64,000 nt of DNA from Fimbriimonadaceae bacterium (lineage in GTDB: Bacteria; Armatimonadota; Fimbriimonadia; Fimbriimonadales; Fimbriimonadaceae), in contig JAHBTD010000001.1 in assembly GCA_019638775.1 (NCBI GenBank), forward strand, positions 372,001 to 436,000, written 5' to 3'. The notes beneath the pieces were generated by a model. It was not told where the DNA came from. It ran no database searches and was given only the letters and a program-made list of their open reading frames with translations. A program made the position numbers and the translations under genes. The first letter of the stretch is position 1, and each line of letters opens with the position of its first letter. Below are positions 32,242-40,704 of the stretch, piece by piece.

Positions 32242-33312
32242 TCAGCCGCTAACTTTTTTATCGTCGAGATAGATGGACTTTTCTAACAGTTCTCCGATCA
32301 CTTTGACGGGTACATAGACCACGCCATCTTTCTCGGTAACACGTTGGTCCATTTCTCTCGACTTACCATTCAGACGGTATTTCTTGGAGTCTTGTTCCAA
32401 CACCAGATCACGGTCCTGGGTAAAAACGTAGATTCTGCCAGATCGGGGCGACTGGTCGTAATCCAGTTCCAACTGTCGGGCGGCGTCTACAATGGGGACC
32501 ATCAGAGTCTTGCCTTCGTAGTAAGGGGTTCCGTAGCGAGAATTGAACCGAAGTGATTGGTCGCCAACTCGAATCTCACCGATTTGTCGGCTGTCCCTTT
32601 GGTCTCTTGGCAGCCTTTCGTCAGCGGCCTCTCGATCTCGATCGTTCGAGCGATCTCGCCTTGCCAGCTCCCACCGATCGTCGTCATCGCGCGAAGCACC
32701 GTAGTAGGGAGAATCGCGTCGTGGCTCATATTCTAATTCAACGTACTCTTGAATATATGCGCCCATCTTAGCGTCTTTTCGGATGACTAGGTTCCCACGC
32801 TCTCCACGTTCGGTTTCGTTGATGATTACTCCCGCTAATGCGCCGATAATTACGCCTTCAAACGGCTTCTTTATCAATGAACCAAGAAGACCCCCTATCG
32901 CGATACCGTTAAATACAGATTTGCCATCATCTTTGCCCTGCTTGGCATCAAACTTCCCATCGTCCTCGTAGCGGTCTTTGCCATCCCATTTCACGGGCAC
33001 AGCATGGATGCGTGCGCGAGTGCCATCGGGCAGGACGATCTCATCAAACGCGAGCTTGAGCGACTCTTTGTTTTTCTTCTTGTCGATGTTCAGGATGCGA
33101 CCACGGAAGTAGGTACCGGGTGGAAGATCGCGATTCTTGTCGACGGTAGCCGTAAACCGGTCGCCCTCTCGGCTACCCTTGATGCTAAGTTCCTGATCGA
33201 ACTTGACGGGGATCACCATGTTGCGATCCAGTTCAATTCTGTCAGCGGCAGCGCCAAGAGCGGTAAGGCCAGCAGCGGCGAGTGTCATGGTCAGTCGTTG
33301 TATGCCCTTCAT
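32242..33312 (-). CDS. Secreted protein with glycine-zipper segment and copper-amine-oxidase-like C-terminal domain
   Basis: A 356-residue product from an ATG with a strong Shine-Dalgarno (GGAGGAA). A signal peptide (MKGIQRLTMTLAAAGLTALGAAA) is followed by a beta-rich domain (ELSIKGSREGDRFTATVDK, YFRGRILNIDKK). A glycine-zipper helix pair lies near residues 135-165 (GIAIGGLLGSLIKK and GVIIGALAGVII). A highly charged, Arg/Asp-rich linker follows, and then the copper amine oxidase N-terminal-like domain (TLMVPIVDAARQL to VVYVPVKVIGELL). The zipper suggests contact with, or insertion into, a membrane. The function is unknown. Confidence 0.8.
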   Translation of the reverse strand: MKGIQRLTMTLAAAGLTALGAAADRIELDRNMVIPVKFDQELSIKGSREGDRFTATVDKNRDLPPGTYFRGRILNIDKKKNKESLKLAFDEIVLPDGTRARIHAVPVKWDGKDRYEDDGKFDAKQGKDDGKSVFNGIAIGGLLGSLIKKPFEGVIIGALAGVIINETERGERGNLVIRKDAKMGAYIQEYVELEYEPRRDSPYYGASRDDDDRWELARRDRSNDRDREAADERLPRDQRDSRQIGEIRVGDQSLRFNSRYGTPYYEGKTLMVPIVDAARQLELDYDQSPRSGRIYVFTQDRDLVLEQDSKKYRLNGKSREMDQRVTEKDGVVYVPVKVIGELLEKSIYLDDKKVSG

Positions 33313-33424
33313 AAGTTCCTCCAACGTTGCAAGAGTAGGTTTGGAACGTGTGAGTCTATCGGGGGTTTTGCCCTTTGGGACCAATTGGCTATGGCCTTGG
33401 TTCTGTTCAACGCGGCATGGCGCG

Positions 33425-34477
33425 TTAGGCAGGAAAAGCCCGCAGGAAGAGGTCAGGGCCTATCCGCTCTATAGATTCGATTTTGAGGTTCGGCACGTCA
33501 GCAAGCTGTTTCGTGATCGAACCTTCGATCCAAGCGGGACCGCTTCCAAAGACCTTTGGAGCAATAAAAAGGGCTATCTCATCAAAGAGTTTGGCCTGAA
33601 CGAACGAAGCGATTGTCTTCGCGCCACCTTCAACCAAGATCGAAGTTACACCCAATCCCCACAGATGCCGCAACACCTTGGTAAGGTCAAATTGTCCACT
33701 CACCGCTTCAAAACCGATTTGGCGCTCGTTTGCGGGCTCGCCTGCTACCACCCAGCATACTTTTGCGTCAGCAGCAGAAAAGACGCTCTCCGTGCCGTTT
33801 AGAGCCCTTTCTGGGTCTAACACGATCCGTGCAGGCTGGTTCACAACACCTTCTATCCGAGCCGTGAGTTTGGGATTGTCGGCAAGCACGGTGCCACTGC
33901 CGACTAAAACAGCTCCCATCTCTGCGCGAAGCCGGTGCGCGGCAGCCCTCGACTCCTCAGATGTGATCCACTGGCTCTCGCCACTTGGAAGGGCGATCCG
34001 TCCATCGAGGGTCATGGCCGCTTTGAGACAAACATATGGTCGCTGAAGTCGCATTGCTGTCAACCACACACGGTTTGCTTCAGCAGCTTCCATTTGCAAT
34101 AGGCCGACCGACGTTTCGATTCCAGCTTCACGTAAGCGCGCAGATCCTCCCTGCGCCTTTGGGTTGGGGTCTGGACATGCAAAAGAGACCCGTTTGACGC
34201 CTGCTGAGATGAGAGCTTCGGAACATGGTCCCGTACGGCCCACGTGATTGCAGGGTTCCAGCGTGACATAAGCTTCTGCGCCATGGGCTCGACCACCTGC
34301 TTGCTGAAGCGCGACAGCTTCGGCATGCGGGCCGCCAGCGAAATCGTGCCATCCCTCGCCTACGCATTCGCCCTGCCGAACGATCACACAGCCGACGTGG
34401 GGATTTGGCGCGGGAAATCCTCGGCGGGAGAGTTCAACCGCGCGAGCCATCCAGAATTCAGGCGTCTTTTCGCTCAT
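33425..34477 (-). CDS. ribD: Bifunctional riboflavin biosynthesis deaminase/reductase
   Basis: RibD carries out the second and third steps of riboflavin synthesis. The 350-residue product has the N-terminal deaminase domain with zinc ligands His51 (GPHAEAVAL), Cys76 and Cys85 (LEPCNHVGRTGPC) and the catalytic Glu53, then the C-terminal reductase domain (LKAAMTLDGRIAL, then MGAVLVGSGTVLADNPKLTAR, then ILVEGGAKTIASFV). Both halves look complete. It is the last gene of a seven-gene overlapping run and overlaps the preceding small membrane protein gene by 20 bp. No other rib genes are near. Confidence 0.96.
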   Translation of the reverse strand: MSEKTPEFWMARAVELSRRGFPAPNPHVGCVIVRQGECVGEGWHDFAGGPHAEAVALQQAGGRAHGAEAYVTLEPCNHVGRTGPCSEALISAGVKRVSFACPDPNPKAQGGSARLREAGIETSVGLLQMEAAEANRVWLTAMRLQRPYVCLKAAMTLDGRIALPSGESQWITSEESRAAAHRLRAEMGAVLVGSGTVLADNPKLTARIEGVVNQPARIVLDPERALNGTESVFSAADAKVCWVVAGEPANERQIGFEAVSGQFDLTKVLRHLWGLGVTSILVEGGAKTIASFVQAKLFDEIALFIAPKVFGSGPAWIEGSITKQLADVPNLKIESIERIGPDLFLRAFPA

Positions 34478-34748
34478 GGTCCTTGAGCGTCCCTTCGATC
34501 AGCTCTTTCAGATTCTCCTTGGCCTCTTCGCGAAACTGTGCGCGCTGGCGCCGCAAGAGCCAAAGTGACAAGGCGCAGGTGAGAACAAACACAAACAGAA
34601 CGGCGAGAAGATAGTAACCGTATCTCAGGGCGTAGCGCTTGAGTTCATCGCCGGTTCCTTCTGGTTTCGCACCCACAACCCATGGCCAGAGCGCAAGCAT
34701 CAGTAGCCCTGTGACAAAGCTGATGGTCGTTGCGATCTTCAGCCACAT
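34458..34748 (-). CDS. Small membrane protein with two transmembrane helices
   Basis: A 96-residue product: helix 1 (IATTISFVTGLLMLALWPWVVG), a short outside loop, helix 2 (YYLLAVLFVFVLTCALSLWLL), then a basic-acidic cytoplasmic helix (RRQRAQFREEAKENLKELIEG) that could form a coiled coil. The function is unknown. It overlaps rpe by 10 bp and ribD by 20 bp, so translation is coupled to both. Confidence 0.75.
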   Translation of the reverse strand: MWLKIATTISFVTGLLMLALWPWVVGAKPEGTGDELKRYALRYGYYLLAVLFVFVLTCALSLWLLRRQRAQFREEAKENLKELIEGTLKDHERKDA

Positions 34749-35386
34749 GCCCGGCGCAACTCCTCCAACCCCTGTGCATAGCTGGATTGCTTCACGAGAT
34801 AGCTTCCTGAGACGAACACATTTGCGCCTGCAATCCGCGCCGCCCCAATCGTCGAAGGGTCGATCCCACCGTCGACCTCAATATCGAGCTCTGGATAAGC
34901 CTTGTGGATGGCGGTCACCTTCTCCAACGCCTTACCGATAAATTTTTGTCCTCCCCAACCTGGATTGACAGTCATGACCAGAGCAAGGTCGATTTCGCCG
35001 AGCACTTCTTCAATCGCATCAACAGGTGTTGCAGGATTGATCGCGATACCGGGCCGTATCCCCATGTTTCGCAATTGCCCAATCAGGCGATGTGCATGGA
35101 CTGTGGCTTCGGCATGGAAGATGATCACATCGGCCCCGGCATCAGCGAAGGCTTGGAAATGGGCCTCAGGGGTCTGTGTCATGAGATGGGCTTCAAAACA
35201 GAGGTCACCGTAGTTGCGCAGATTCTCGACCATTTGCGCGCCAAAGGTAATCGGGGGCACGAACTGACCGTCCATGACATCAAAGTGGATGCGGTCGGTG
35301 CCCGCGTCGATCATCGCCCTTACGGCCTCGCCTACACGAGAAAAGTCGCACGAGAGAATCGATGGAGCAATTTCAACTCTATTCAT
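34739..35386 (-). CDS. rpe: Ribulose-phosphate 3-epimerase
   Basis: The TIM-barrel enzyme interconverts ribulose-5-phosphate and xylulose-5-phosphate. The 215-residue product shows IAPSILSCDFSRV, the metal-binding HFDVMDGQFVPPITFG, EAHLMTQTPE, LVMTVNPGWGGQKFI and EVDGGIDPST. All are canonical. Its start codon overlaps the stop of the PASTA pseudokinase gene as ATGA. Coupling of rpe with a PASTA-kinase-type gene is often seen in Firmicutes (prkC-rsgA-rpe), which supports a conserved linkage. Confidence 0.97.
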   Translation of the reverse strand: MNRVEIAPSILSCDFSRVGEAVRAMIDAGTDRIHFDVMDGQFVPPITFGAQMVENLRNYGDLCFEAHLMTQTPEAHFQAFADAGADVIIFHAEATVHAHRLIGQLRNMGIRPGIAINPATPVDAIEEVLGEIDLALVMTVNPGWGGQKFIGKALEKVTAIHKAYPELDIEVDGGIDPSTIGAARIAGANVFVSGSYLVKQSSYAQGLEELRRACG

Positions 35387-37218
35387 TGACCGCCCCCTCC
35401 TGCCGTGTCCGCATTTCTATCACGCCCCGGCGGTGAAACCTGCTCTTCGTCCGTGTCAGGTGTCAGGCTTTCCGCATCGGCTTTCTTCGTGACCTGCTTG
35501 ACTAGTTCACCATCGTAGAAGATTCTGAAAACCGCCTCGGCGCCGTAGCCTTCTGCGGTGATCTCCACGAGATTATCTGGATCGTGAAAATCTTCGTGGA
35601 CCGTTCTAGTTCCCCGGGCATCGGTCATATCAACCCGCAATCCGACTGATGCGGTGAGACCGGTGAGTCGTATCCGGATCGTGTAGAGGTACTTGGTTTC
35701 GTCTGCCCGATCTGAACGCCCGCTCGTCTGGCTGGAGACTCTGAACCGCACCTTTGTGCCTCTCTCCACCCTCTTTCGACTCTCTGGAACATGCGACACG
35801 ACCAAGCCAGGTTCGAGTTGGCGATCACGCACCTCGTCAACGCGATCATCGCCAACCAAGCCAATCTCTTGCAACGTAATCTTTGCCTTGTCCACACTGA
35901 GCCCGCGAAGATCGGGGACCTCGACAAATCGACTGCCATCGCTAACAACCACTCCGATGACGCTGCCGACGTAGGAATCGTTGCTTGGTGGAGGGTCCAT
36001 CTCGATGACCGTATTGGTCGCAAACTCCTCACTGGTTTCTCTGCGCATGATGCGCATCTTGAGGTCAAGCTGCTTCAGGCGAGACTCGGCTTCTGTAACC
36101 GTCAGGCGGCGAATATCGGGAACCTTGACGATCTTGGGTCGGGTCATGTTGAACATGACGAACCCCCCGATGGTGAAGATCACGAGGGCAGCGACGAAGA
36201 TCATGACCATTTTCAACCAAGAAGGGACCCCATCGTCGTAGTCTTCATCGTCGACTTTGGTAGGTTTGGGCTTTGCTTTGGTCTCTTCCTTGATCGCTGA
36301 CATTTTGGGAGCAACGCCCGCTGGCTCCTTGGTGAAACCAGCGGCTCCGCTTCGAGCGGGGGCGACACTTGCGGGAGCCGCAGCTGACCTTCCAAATCGA
36401 AGGGCGTCTTGAACGAATCTGAGCTCGCTCAGGAGTTCGCCTGCGTCGTTGTATCTTTCTTTGGGGTCTTTGCTGAGTGTTTTCGAGACGATCTCATTGA
36501 GGGCATTGGGGACTGCGGCGTTGAAATTCTTTACAAATGGCGGCGTGTCCGTGGCATGCTTGATCGCCATTGCAACGGGTTGATCGGCGACAAACGGCTT
36601 TCTGCCAGTAAGCAGCTCAAAAAGGATGACACCCATTCCATACACATCGGAAGGCGCCGTTGGCATATCGCCCTTGCTCACTTCGGGGGCGAGGTAGGGC
36701 GCCATGTTTGGCAGAACGACCGAACCCGCTGTCATGCTCGCGGAATAGCTCGGCCAAAACGCACTGAGCTTAATCTTTGCGTTCCCTTCTGGATCGACGA
36801 TCACATTATGCGAGCCAATGTCTCCGTGAGTGAGGCCGACTCTGTGGAGGGCGGTCAGACCTTCGCAAATTGAAATGGCGATGGATAGCGAGACGGGAGC
36901 AGAGAATGGCGCGAGCCGTTTAATTCGGTCGGAAAGCAAAGTGCCCTTGCTGAGCTCGCAGACGAGAAACGTATGTTTCTCGTCTCGGTCAATTTCAAGC
37001 ACACGCTCAAGGGATGGGCTCTGAACATCTTTCAGACGCGCGATGATTTCGCCGAGAGCCGTGACAAACTTGGTTTCCGAGGCATAGGGTTGTTTCAGGA
37101 TGCGGATACATACATCGCGCGCAGAAACTTTGTCTCTTGCCGCATAAACGTCGAAAAGCGGTTCATCGTGCAGATTCTCAAGGAGCTCGTACCGAAGACG
37201 CAGGATGTTTCCTATCAC
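35383..37218 (-). CDS. Membrane PASTA-domain protein with degenerate kinase domain (pseudokinase)
   Basis: A 611-residue protein with the PknB/PrkC layout: a cytoplasmic kinase-like domain (residues 9-275), an Ala/Lys-rich linker, one membrane helix (MVMIFVAALVIFTIGGFVMF), two PASTA domains (VPDIRRLTVTEAESRLKQ... and VPDLRGLSVDKAKITLQE...) and a beta-rich extracellular end. The kinase core is damaged. The glycine loop reads LHDEPLFDVY, the VAIK lysine is Arg39, HRDxKxxN reads HGDIGSHN and DFG is replaced by Ser152-Ala-Phe. The C-lobe (YLAPEVSKGD, SDVYGMGVILFELLTGRKPF) is intact. It is therefore probably a sensor or scaffold. The GTG start overlaps the previous stop as GTGA with GGGAG upstream. 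Confidence 0.9.
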   Translation of the reverse strand: MIGNILRLRYELLENLHDEPLFDVYAARDKVSARDVCIRILKQPYASETKFVTALGEIIARLKDVQSPSLERVLEIDRDEKHTFLVCELSKGTLLSDRIKRLAPFSAPVSLSIAISICEGLTALHRVGLTHGDIGSHNVIVDPEGNAKIKLSAFWPSYSASMTAGSVVLPNMAPYLAPEVSKGDMPTAPSDVYGMGVILFELLTGRKPFVADQPVAMAIKHATDTPPFVKNFNAAVPNALNEIVSKTLSKDPKERYNDAGELLSELRFVQDALRFGRSAAAPASVAPARSGAAGFTKEPAGVAPKMSAIKEETKAKPKPTKVDDEDYDDGVPSWLKMVMIFVAALVIFTIGGFVMFNMTRPKIVKVPDIRRLTVTEAESRLKQLDLKMRIMRRETSEEFATNTVIEMDPPPSNDSYVGSVIGVVVSDGSRFVEVPDLRGLSVDKAKITLQEIGLVGDDRVDEVRDRQLEPGLVVSHVPESRKRVERGTKVRFRVSSQTSGRSDRADETKYLYTIRIRLTGLTASVGLRVDMTDARGTRTVHEDFHDPDNLVEITAEGYGAEAVFRIFYDGELVKQVTKKADAESLTPDTDEEQVSPPGRDRNADTAGGGGQ

Positions 37219-37418
37219 GACGACTCCCGATCTTTGACAAATGACAGAACAATGGCTACGAGCAGTAAAGCCAACGAAAGTCGCCAAACCGGCTGTTGGT
37301 CAACCCGGGCAGCATATGTCGCGGCCTGGCCCGTGAAGTAGGCGTATTGGCTAGCGAAGTAGCCACCTACAAGGCCAAGCACGGCAAACACGGATAGGGC
37401 AAACCGTAAGGCTTTCAT
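37215..37418 (-). CDS. Small membrane protein with two hydrophobic segments
   Basis: A 67-residue product: helix 1 (LRFALSVFAVLGLVGGYFAS), a short polar loop with a Tyr-rich stretch, and helix 2 (WRLSLALLLVAIVLSFV) ending in KDRESS. The function is unknown. Its ATG overlaps the aroB stop (ATGA) and its own stop overlaps the pseudokinase start (GTGA), so it lies inside a translationally coupled run. Confidence 0.75.
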   Translation of the reverse strand: MKALRFALSVFAVLGLVGGYFASQYAYFTGQAATYAARVDQQPVWRLSLALLLVAIVLSFVKDRESS

Positions 37419-38443
37419 GCCGATAACAACGCCTCCCGCACGGCATCGGCGGGTACGTTCTCAACGAGTTTACACGTTCCCAAGCCTTCGAGGAGGCTAA
37501 AGCTAAGACCCTTGCCGGTGGCTTTTTTATCGCGGCCCATAAACTCAAGAAGCTCGTCGGCGCGGGTGAGATCATCGGAAGAGGTGGGGAGGTTGGACAA
37601 CTTTAAGACATCAACAATCTCGCGTGTCGTGCCTGCTTCCGTGATGCCGATAATCTCGCCGAGCTTAGCCTCGACGGCCATGCCCACCGCCACAGCTTCG
37701 CCATGAAGCAGCCCTTCATAGTTTTGGATACCTTCCAGCGCGTGACCCACGGTGTGACCGAAGTTAAGGATGGCGCGTCTGCCGCTAAGATCGAACTCGT
37801 CAGCAGCGACGACGCTCTCTTTGAGCTTAATACAGCGTAAGGCAATCTGACTGAAATCTCGTTTCGTATCGTCCGTTTCCCGCTTCAACTCGTCTACGAA
37901 CTCAGAATCCATGATGAAGCCGTACTTCCAGACTTCTGCCAGGCCATTTCTAAGCTGTCGTATGTCAAGGGTCGTCAGAGTTTCGGCGGCGATGAGAATC
38001 TTCTTCGGATGATAGAACGAGCCCAGCAGATTCTTGCCTTGCGCAAGGTCGATGCCCACTTTTCCGCCCACCGAGGAATCTACCTGTGCAAGGAGTGTGG
38101 TGGGGAATTGGATGAGGGGTACTCCGCGCATATAAGTCGCGGCGACGAATCCAGCAAGATCACCGATTACTCCTCCGCCAAGTGCGACCAGAGTCGTCGA
38201 TCTTTTAACCCCTTCGTTTGCGACCCGGTCTATTGTGCGCTCGAAGTACTCGAACGATTTTGTTTTCTCTCCGGGCGGGAGCGTTAATATTGACCAGTCG
38301 GAGAAGGCGTGACCCCAGTGCTGAAAGACGTTTTCGTCTGTGATGATCAAGGAATCCGTCGGTATCTCGCGGATGAGTTCCGCAACGCCGCCGAAGGTGA
38401 CCACGGAGCCCCCGCAACCAAGGTCATGCCTAAGCATGTTCAA
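37415..38443 (-). CDS. aroB: 3-dehydroquinate synthase
   Basis: AroB converts DAHP to 3-dehydroquinate, step two of the shikimate pathway. The 342-residue product shows the NAD-binding GGGVIGDLAGFVAATYMRG, FPTTLLAQVDSSVGGKVGIDL, the KNLLGSFYHPK loop and the metal-binding histidines in ILNFGHTVGHALE with the later LLHGEAVAVGM. It overlaps aroK by 14 bp (or 8 bp if ATG 38437 is used). The arrangement aroK-aroB is common. Confidence 0.96.
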   Translation of the reverse strand: MNMLRHDLGCGGSVVTFGGVAELIREIPTDSLIITDENVFQHWGHAFSDWSILTLPPGEKTKSFEYFERTIDRVANEGVKRSTTLVALGGGVIGDLAGFVAATYMRGVPLIQFPTTLLAQVDSSVGGKVGIDLAQGKNLLGSFYHPKKILIAAETLTTLDIRQLRNGLAEVWKYGFIMDSEFVDELKRETDDTKRDFSQIALRCIKLKESVVAADEFDLSGRRAILNFGHTVGHALEGIQNYEGLLHGEAVAVGMAVEAKLGEIIGITEAGTTREIVDVLKLSNLPTSSDDLTRADELLEFMGRDKKATGKGLSFSLLEGLGTCKLVENVPADAVREALLSA

Positions 38444-38960
38444 GCCTCTGTTCGTACTCCTCTATCAAGAGCTTAATTTTAGCAGCGACCTCAAAGACGG
38501 GTGAGTCTTCGGTGTCGAAGACAATGTCGGCCTTTTCGTAGAGGTGGGCGCGTTGATCGATGAGGTCGCTAAGCTTCCCTTCCCAGTCTTCGACCATGAG
38601 TAATGGTCGCTTGCGTTTACTTTGTTCGAGACGGTTCGTAAGTCTGCTAAGGTCGGCGCGGAGGTAGATGACAGTGCCAAGACGTCGCATCTCGTCCCAG
38701 TTCGCATCTCGCATCACAATTCCCCCACCGGTAGCGAGGACACAGTCCTGCGGAGTCAGGGATTTGAGGACGCTCGTCTCGTGTCCGCGGAAGGCCTCCT
38801 CACCGTAGACCTTGAAAATTTGGGAAACGGTTCTTCCAAAGCGTCTTTCCAGCAACATGTCGGTATCTTCAAACGGGCGGCCCGATATCTCAGCAAGTTG
38901 CCTGCCTACGGAGCTCTTTCCGCTTCCCATCATGCCGATTAGTATCCAACACCGCGCCAT
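38430..38960 (-). CDS. aroK: Shikimate kinase
   Basis: AroK phosphorylates shikimate at the 3-hydroxyl. The 176-residue product has the P-loop GMMGSGKSS at residues 9-17, the shikimate-binding DTDMLLERRFGRTVSQIF and FRGHETSVL, and the lid GGGIVMRDANW. The ATG at 38960 gives the normal short N-terminus; no Shine-Dalgarno is visible, and the start lies only 10 nt after the T-run of the pilQ terminator. Transcription therefore comes either from read-through or from a promoter hidden in the terminator region. It is the first gene of the overlapping aroK-ribD run. Confidence 0.93.
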   Translation of the reverse strand: MARCWILIGMMGSGKSSVGRQLAEISGRPFEDTDMLLERRFGRTVSQIFKVYGEEAFRGHETSVLKSLTPQDCVLATGGGIVMRDANWDEMRRLGTVIYLRADLSRLTNRLEQSKRKRPLLMVEDWEGKLSDLIDQRAHLYEKADIVFDTEDSPVFEVAAKIKLLIEEYEQRLEHA

Positions 38961-38970
38961 GGCTTTATGA

Positions 38971-39003
38971 AAGAAAAGCGGTGGATCTAGAGGACCCACC
39001 GCT
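38971..39003 (-). terminator. Rho-independent terminator after pilQ
   Basis: On the minus strand, AGCGGTGG and CCACCGCT form an 8-bp stem followed by TTTTCTTT. It begins 24 nt after the pilQ stop (39028) and marks the end of the pilMNOPQ unit. Confidence 0.8.
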
Positions 39004-39027
39004 TGACAGGATAAGGAGACTTAGAGT

Positions 39028-40668
39028 CTACGGGAACCCGGGACCGAAGTCGTCCTCAAGAACAGTCGGAGTCACAAAGATGATGAGCTCGGTATGGTTC
39101 TTGTCCTGAGACTTTGACCGGAAGAACTGCCCGACGATCGGAAGGTCAGCAAGGATCGGGAATCGGGATTCTGAACCCGTATCCGACTTACGTGTCAGAC
39201 CACCCAATGCAATCGTCTCGCCGCTGCGAACGCGCGCTACAACAGCGATGGTTTGCGATAGGATGTCTGGAACTTCCTGACCGTCTGGGCCTCGGCGAAT
39301 CTGGCCGAAGTCCTGAACCGGTACGTTGATGAAACAAGTGACGGTGCCGTCTTCATTGATACGCGGCGCAACTGCCAGACCCGTAGTAATCGTGAACTGG
39401 ACTAGCTGAGGAGCGTTGATGACCTGGCCGTTACCGACGCTGATCACCTGGTTGATGAAGAGGCTCGTCTGAACCTGCTGCTGGATGGAGGCGGGCTGGT
39501 TGTTGAGCGTTCGGATAACCGGAGCTTGGACAACCTTACCTGTGCCTGTTTGCAACAGCGCTCGCATTCGCGAAGTGATGTTGCCCGTAGCATAGTTCAA
39601 GAAGATCGGATCGCCTGAGCGAGCGAATGTTCCCGGGCGGTTACCCGTGATCATCGTTCCGCGCTCGTAGAGCCAGTCAAAGCCGAGCGATTTTGCAAAG
39701 CTTGAGCTGGTCGTCACGAACTCGACCTTAATCTGCACCTGTTTTGGGGCTACGTCGAACAGGTTAATGTTGCGTTGGAGGTCAGCAATATCCTCTTCCG
39801 AACCACGGACGATAATCGAGTTATCGGTCGGGTCGTAGCTGATAAAGTCGATCGATCCACCAACGAGGCCTTGTCCAGGTGTTAGCTGAGCGCCTCCGCC
39901 CTGGCCACCACCGCCGAAGCCACCTTGACCGCCGCCGCCGAAGCCGCCGCCACCTTGACCACCGCCGCCGAAGCCGCCGCCGCCTTGGCCGCCACCGCCA
40001 CCGCCGCGTCCGCCAACCTGGTTAGCCGACTCACCGGGGAGTCGAATGTCGCCGCCGCTTTCCGCTGCTCCAATCTTATCGATGGGAACGGGCGTATAGT
40101 TGCCGCTGCTGTTTGCCAGGATTGGCATCTTGCCGTAGAACTTGGCGCCAAACGGGTCCGTAACGCGGAGGAACTCTTGGATCTTTTCAAATCCAGCATT
40201 CGGGTCCACGCCAGGGCTACCGCCGAGCTTCATGTAGATATCAAGTGCGTCAGCCTTTTGAAGTTTGATCTTCTTAAGCACGCGCTTGATCGGCTTAGCC
40301 GGGGCTGCTTCAACAGGTCCGACGTCCGTCTTGCCCACATTGTGGCCAATGATATACACGCCATTTGCATCACGGCGGAAGCTTGCGCCCGCTGCATTGC
40401 AAATATAGCGAATAGCATCGTCAGCCGAGATGTTTTTCAGCTGCAGAGTGACCGGATGGAACTCCTTTTCGGTCGGTTCGAGAACGAACGTTAGACCTGT
40501 GAGCTGAGTCAGCGTCTGGATAACCGCCGTCATATTGGCATCTTCCAGTCGCAGATTCGAAATCCGAATCTCCTCCGGAGCCTTTTGGGCTACGGCGCTC
40601 ATCGGAGCGCAAACGCCAACCGCTAAAAGCGCTCCGGTGAGCATACATCGTACGAACTTATTACGCAT
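39028..40668 (-). CDS. pilQ: Type IV pilus / type II secretion secretin (PilQ-like)
   Basis: The outer-membrane pore through which the pilus passes. The 546-residue product has a signal peptide (MRNKFVRCMLTGALLAVGVCAPMSAVAQ), an STN-type N-terminal domain (LRLEDANMTAVIQTLTQLTGLTF), an N1-type domain (NSIIVRGSEEDIADLQRNI) and the secretin domain (VQIKVEFVTTSS, then GLTRKSDTGSESRFPILADLPIVGQFF, then ELIIFVTP). Between residues about 217 and 260 there is an insert made almost wholly of Gly with Gln and Phe, longer than any linker expected there. It has a good Shine-Dalgarno (AAGGAGAA) and is the last gene of the pil unit. Confidence 0.95.
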   Translation of the reverse strand: MRNKFVRCMLTGALLAVGVCAPMSAVAQKAPEEIRISNLRLEDANMTAVIQTLTQLTGLTFVLEPTEKEFHPVTLQLKNISADDAIRYICNAAGASFRRDANGVYIIGHNVGKTDVGPVEAAPAKPIKRVLKKIKLQKADALDIYMKLGGSPGVDPNAGFEKIQEFLRVTDPFGAKFYGKMPILANSSGNYTPVPIDKIGAAESGGDIRLPGESANQVGGRGGGGGGQGGGGFGGGGQGGGGFGGGGQGGFGGGGQGGGAQLTPGQGLVGGSIDFISYDPTDNSIIVRGSEEDIADLQRNINLFDVAPKQVQIKVEFVTTSSSFAKSLGFDWLYERGTMITGNRPGTFARSGDPIFLNYATGNITSRMRALLQTGTGKVVQAPVIRTLNNQPASIQQQVQTSLFINQVISVGNGQVINAPQLVQFTITTGLAVAPRINEDGTVTCFINVPVQDFGQIRRGPDGQEVPDILSQTIAVVARVRSGETIALGGLTRKSDTGSESRFPILADLPIVGQFFRSKSQDKNHTELIIFVTPTVLEDDFGPGFP

Positions 40669-40704
40669 CGTAATTCTCCTTACCCTCCTTGAATTCAGAC
40701 AGGC

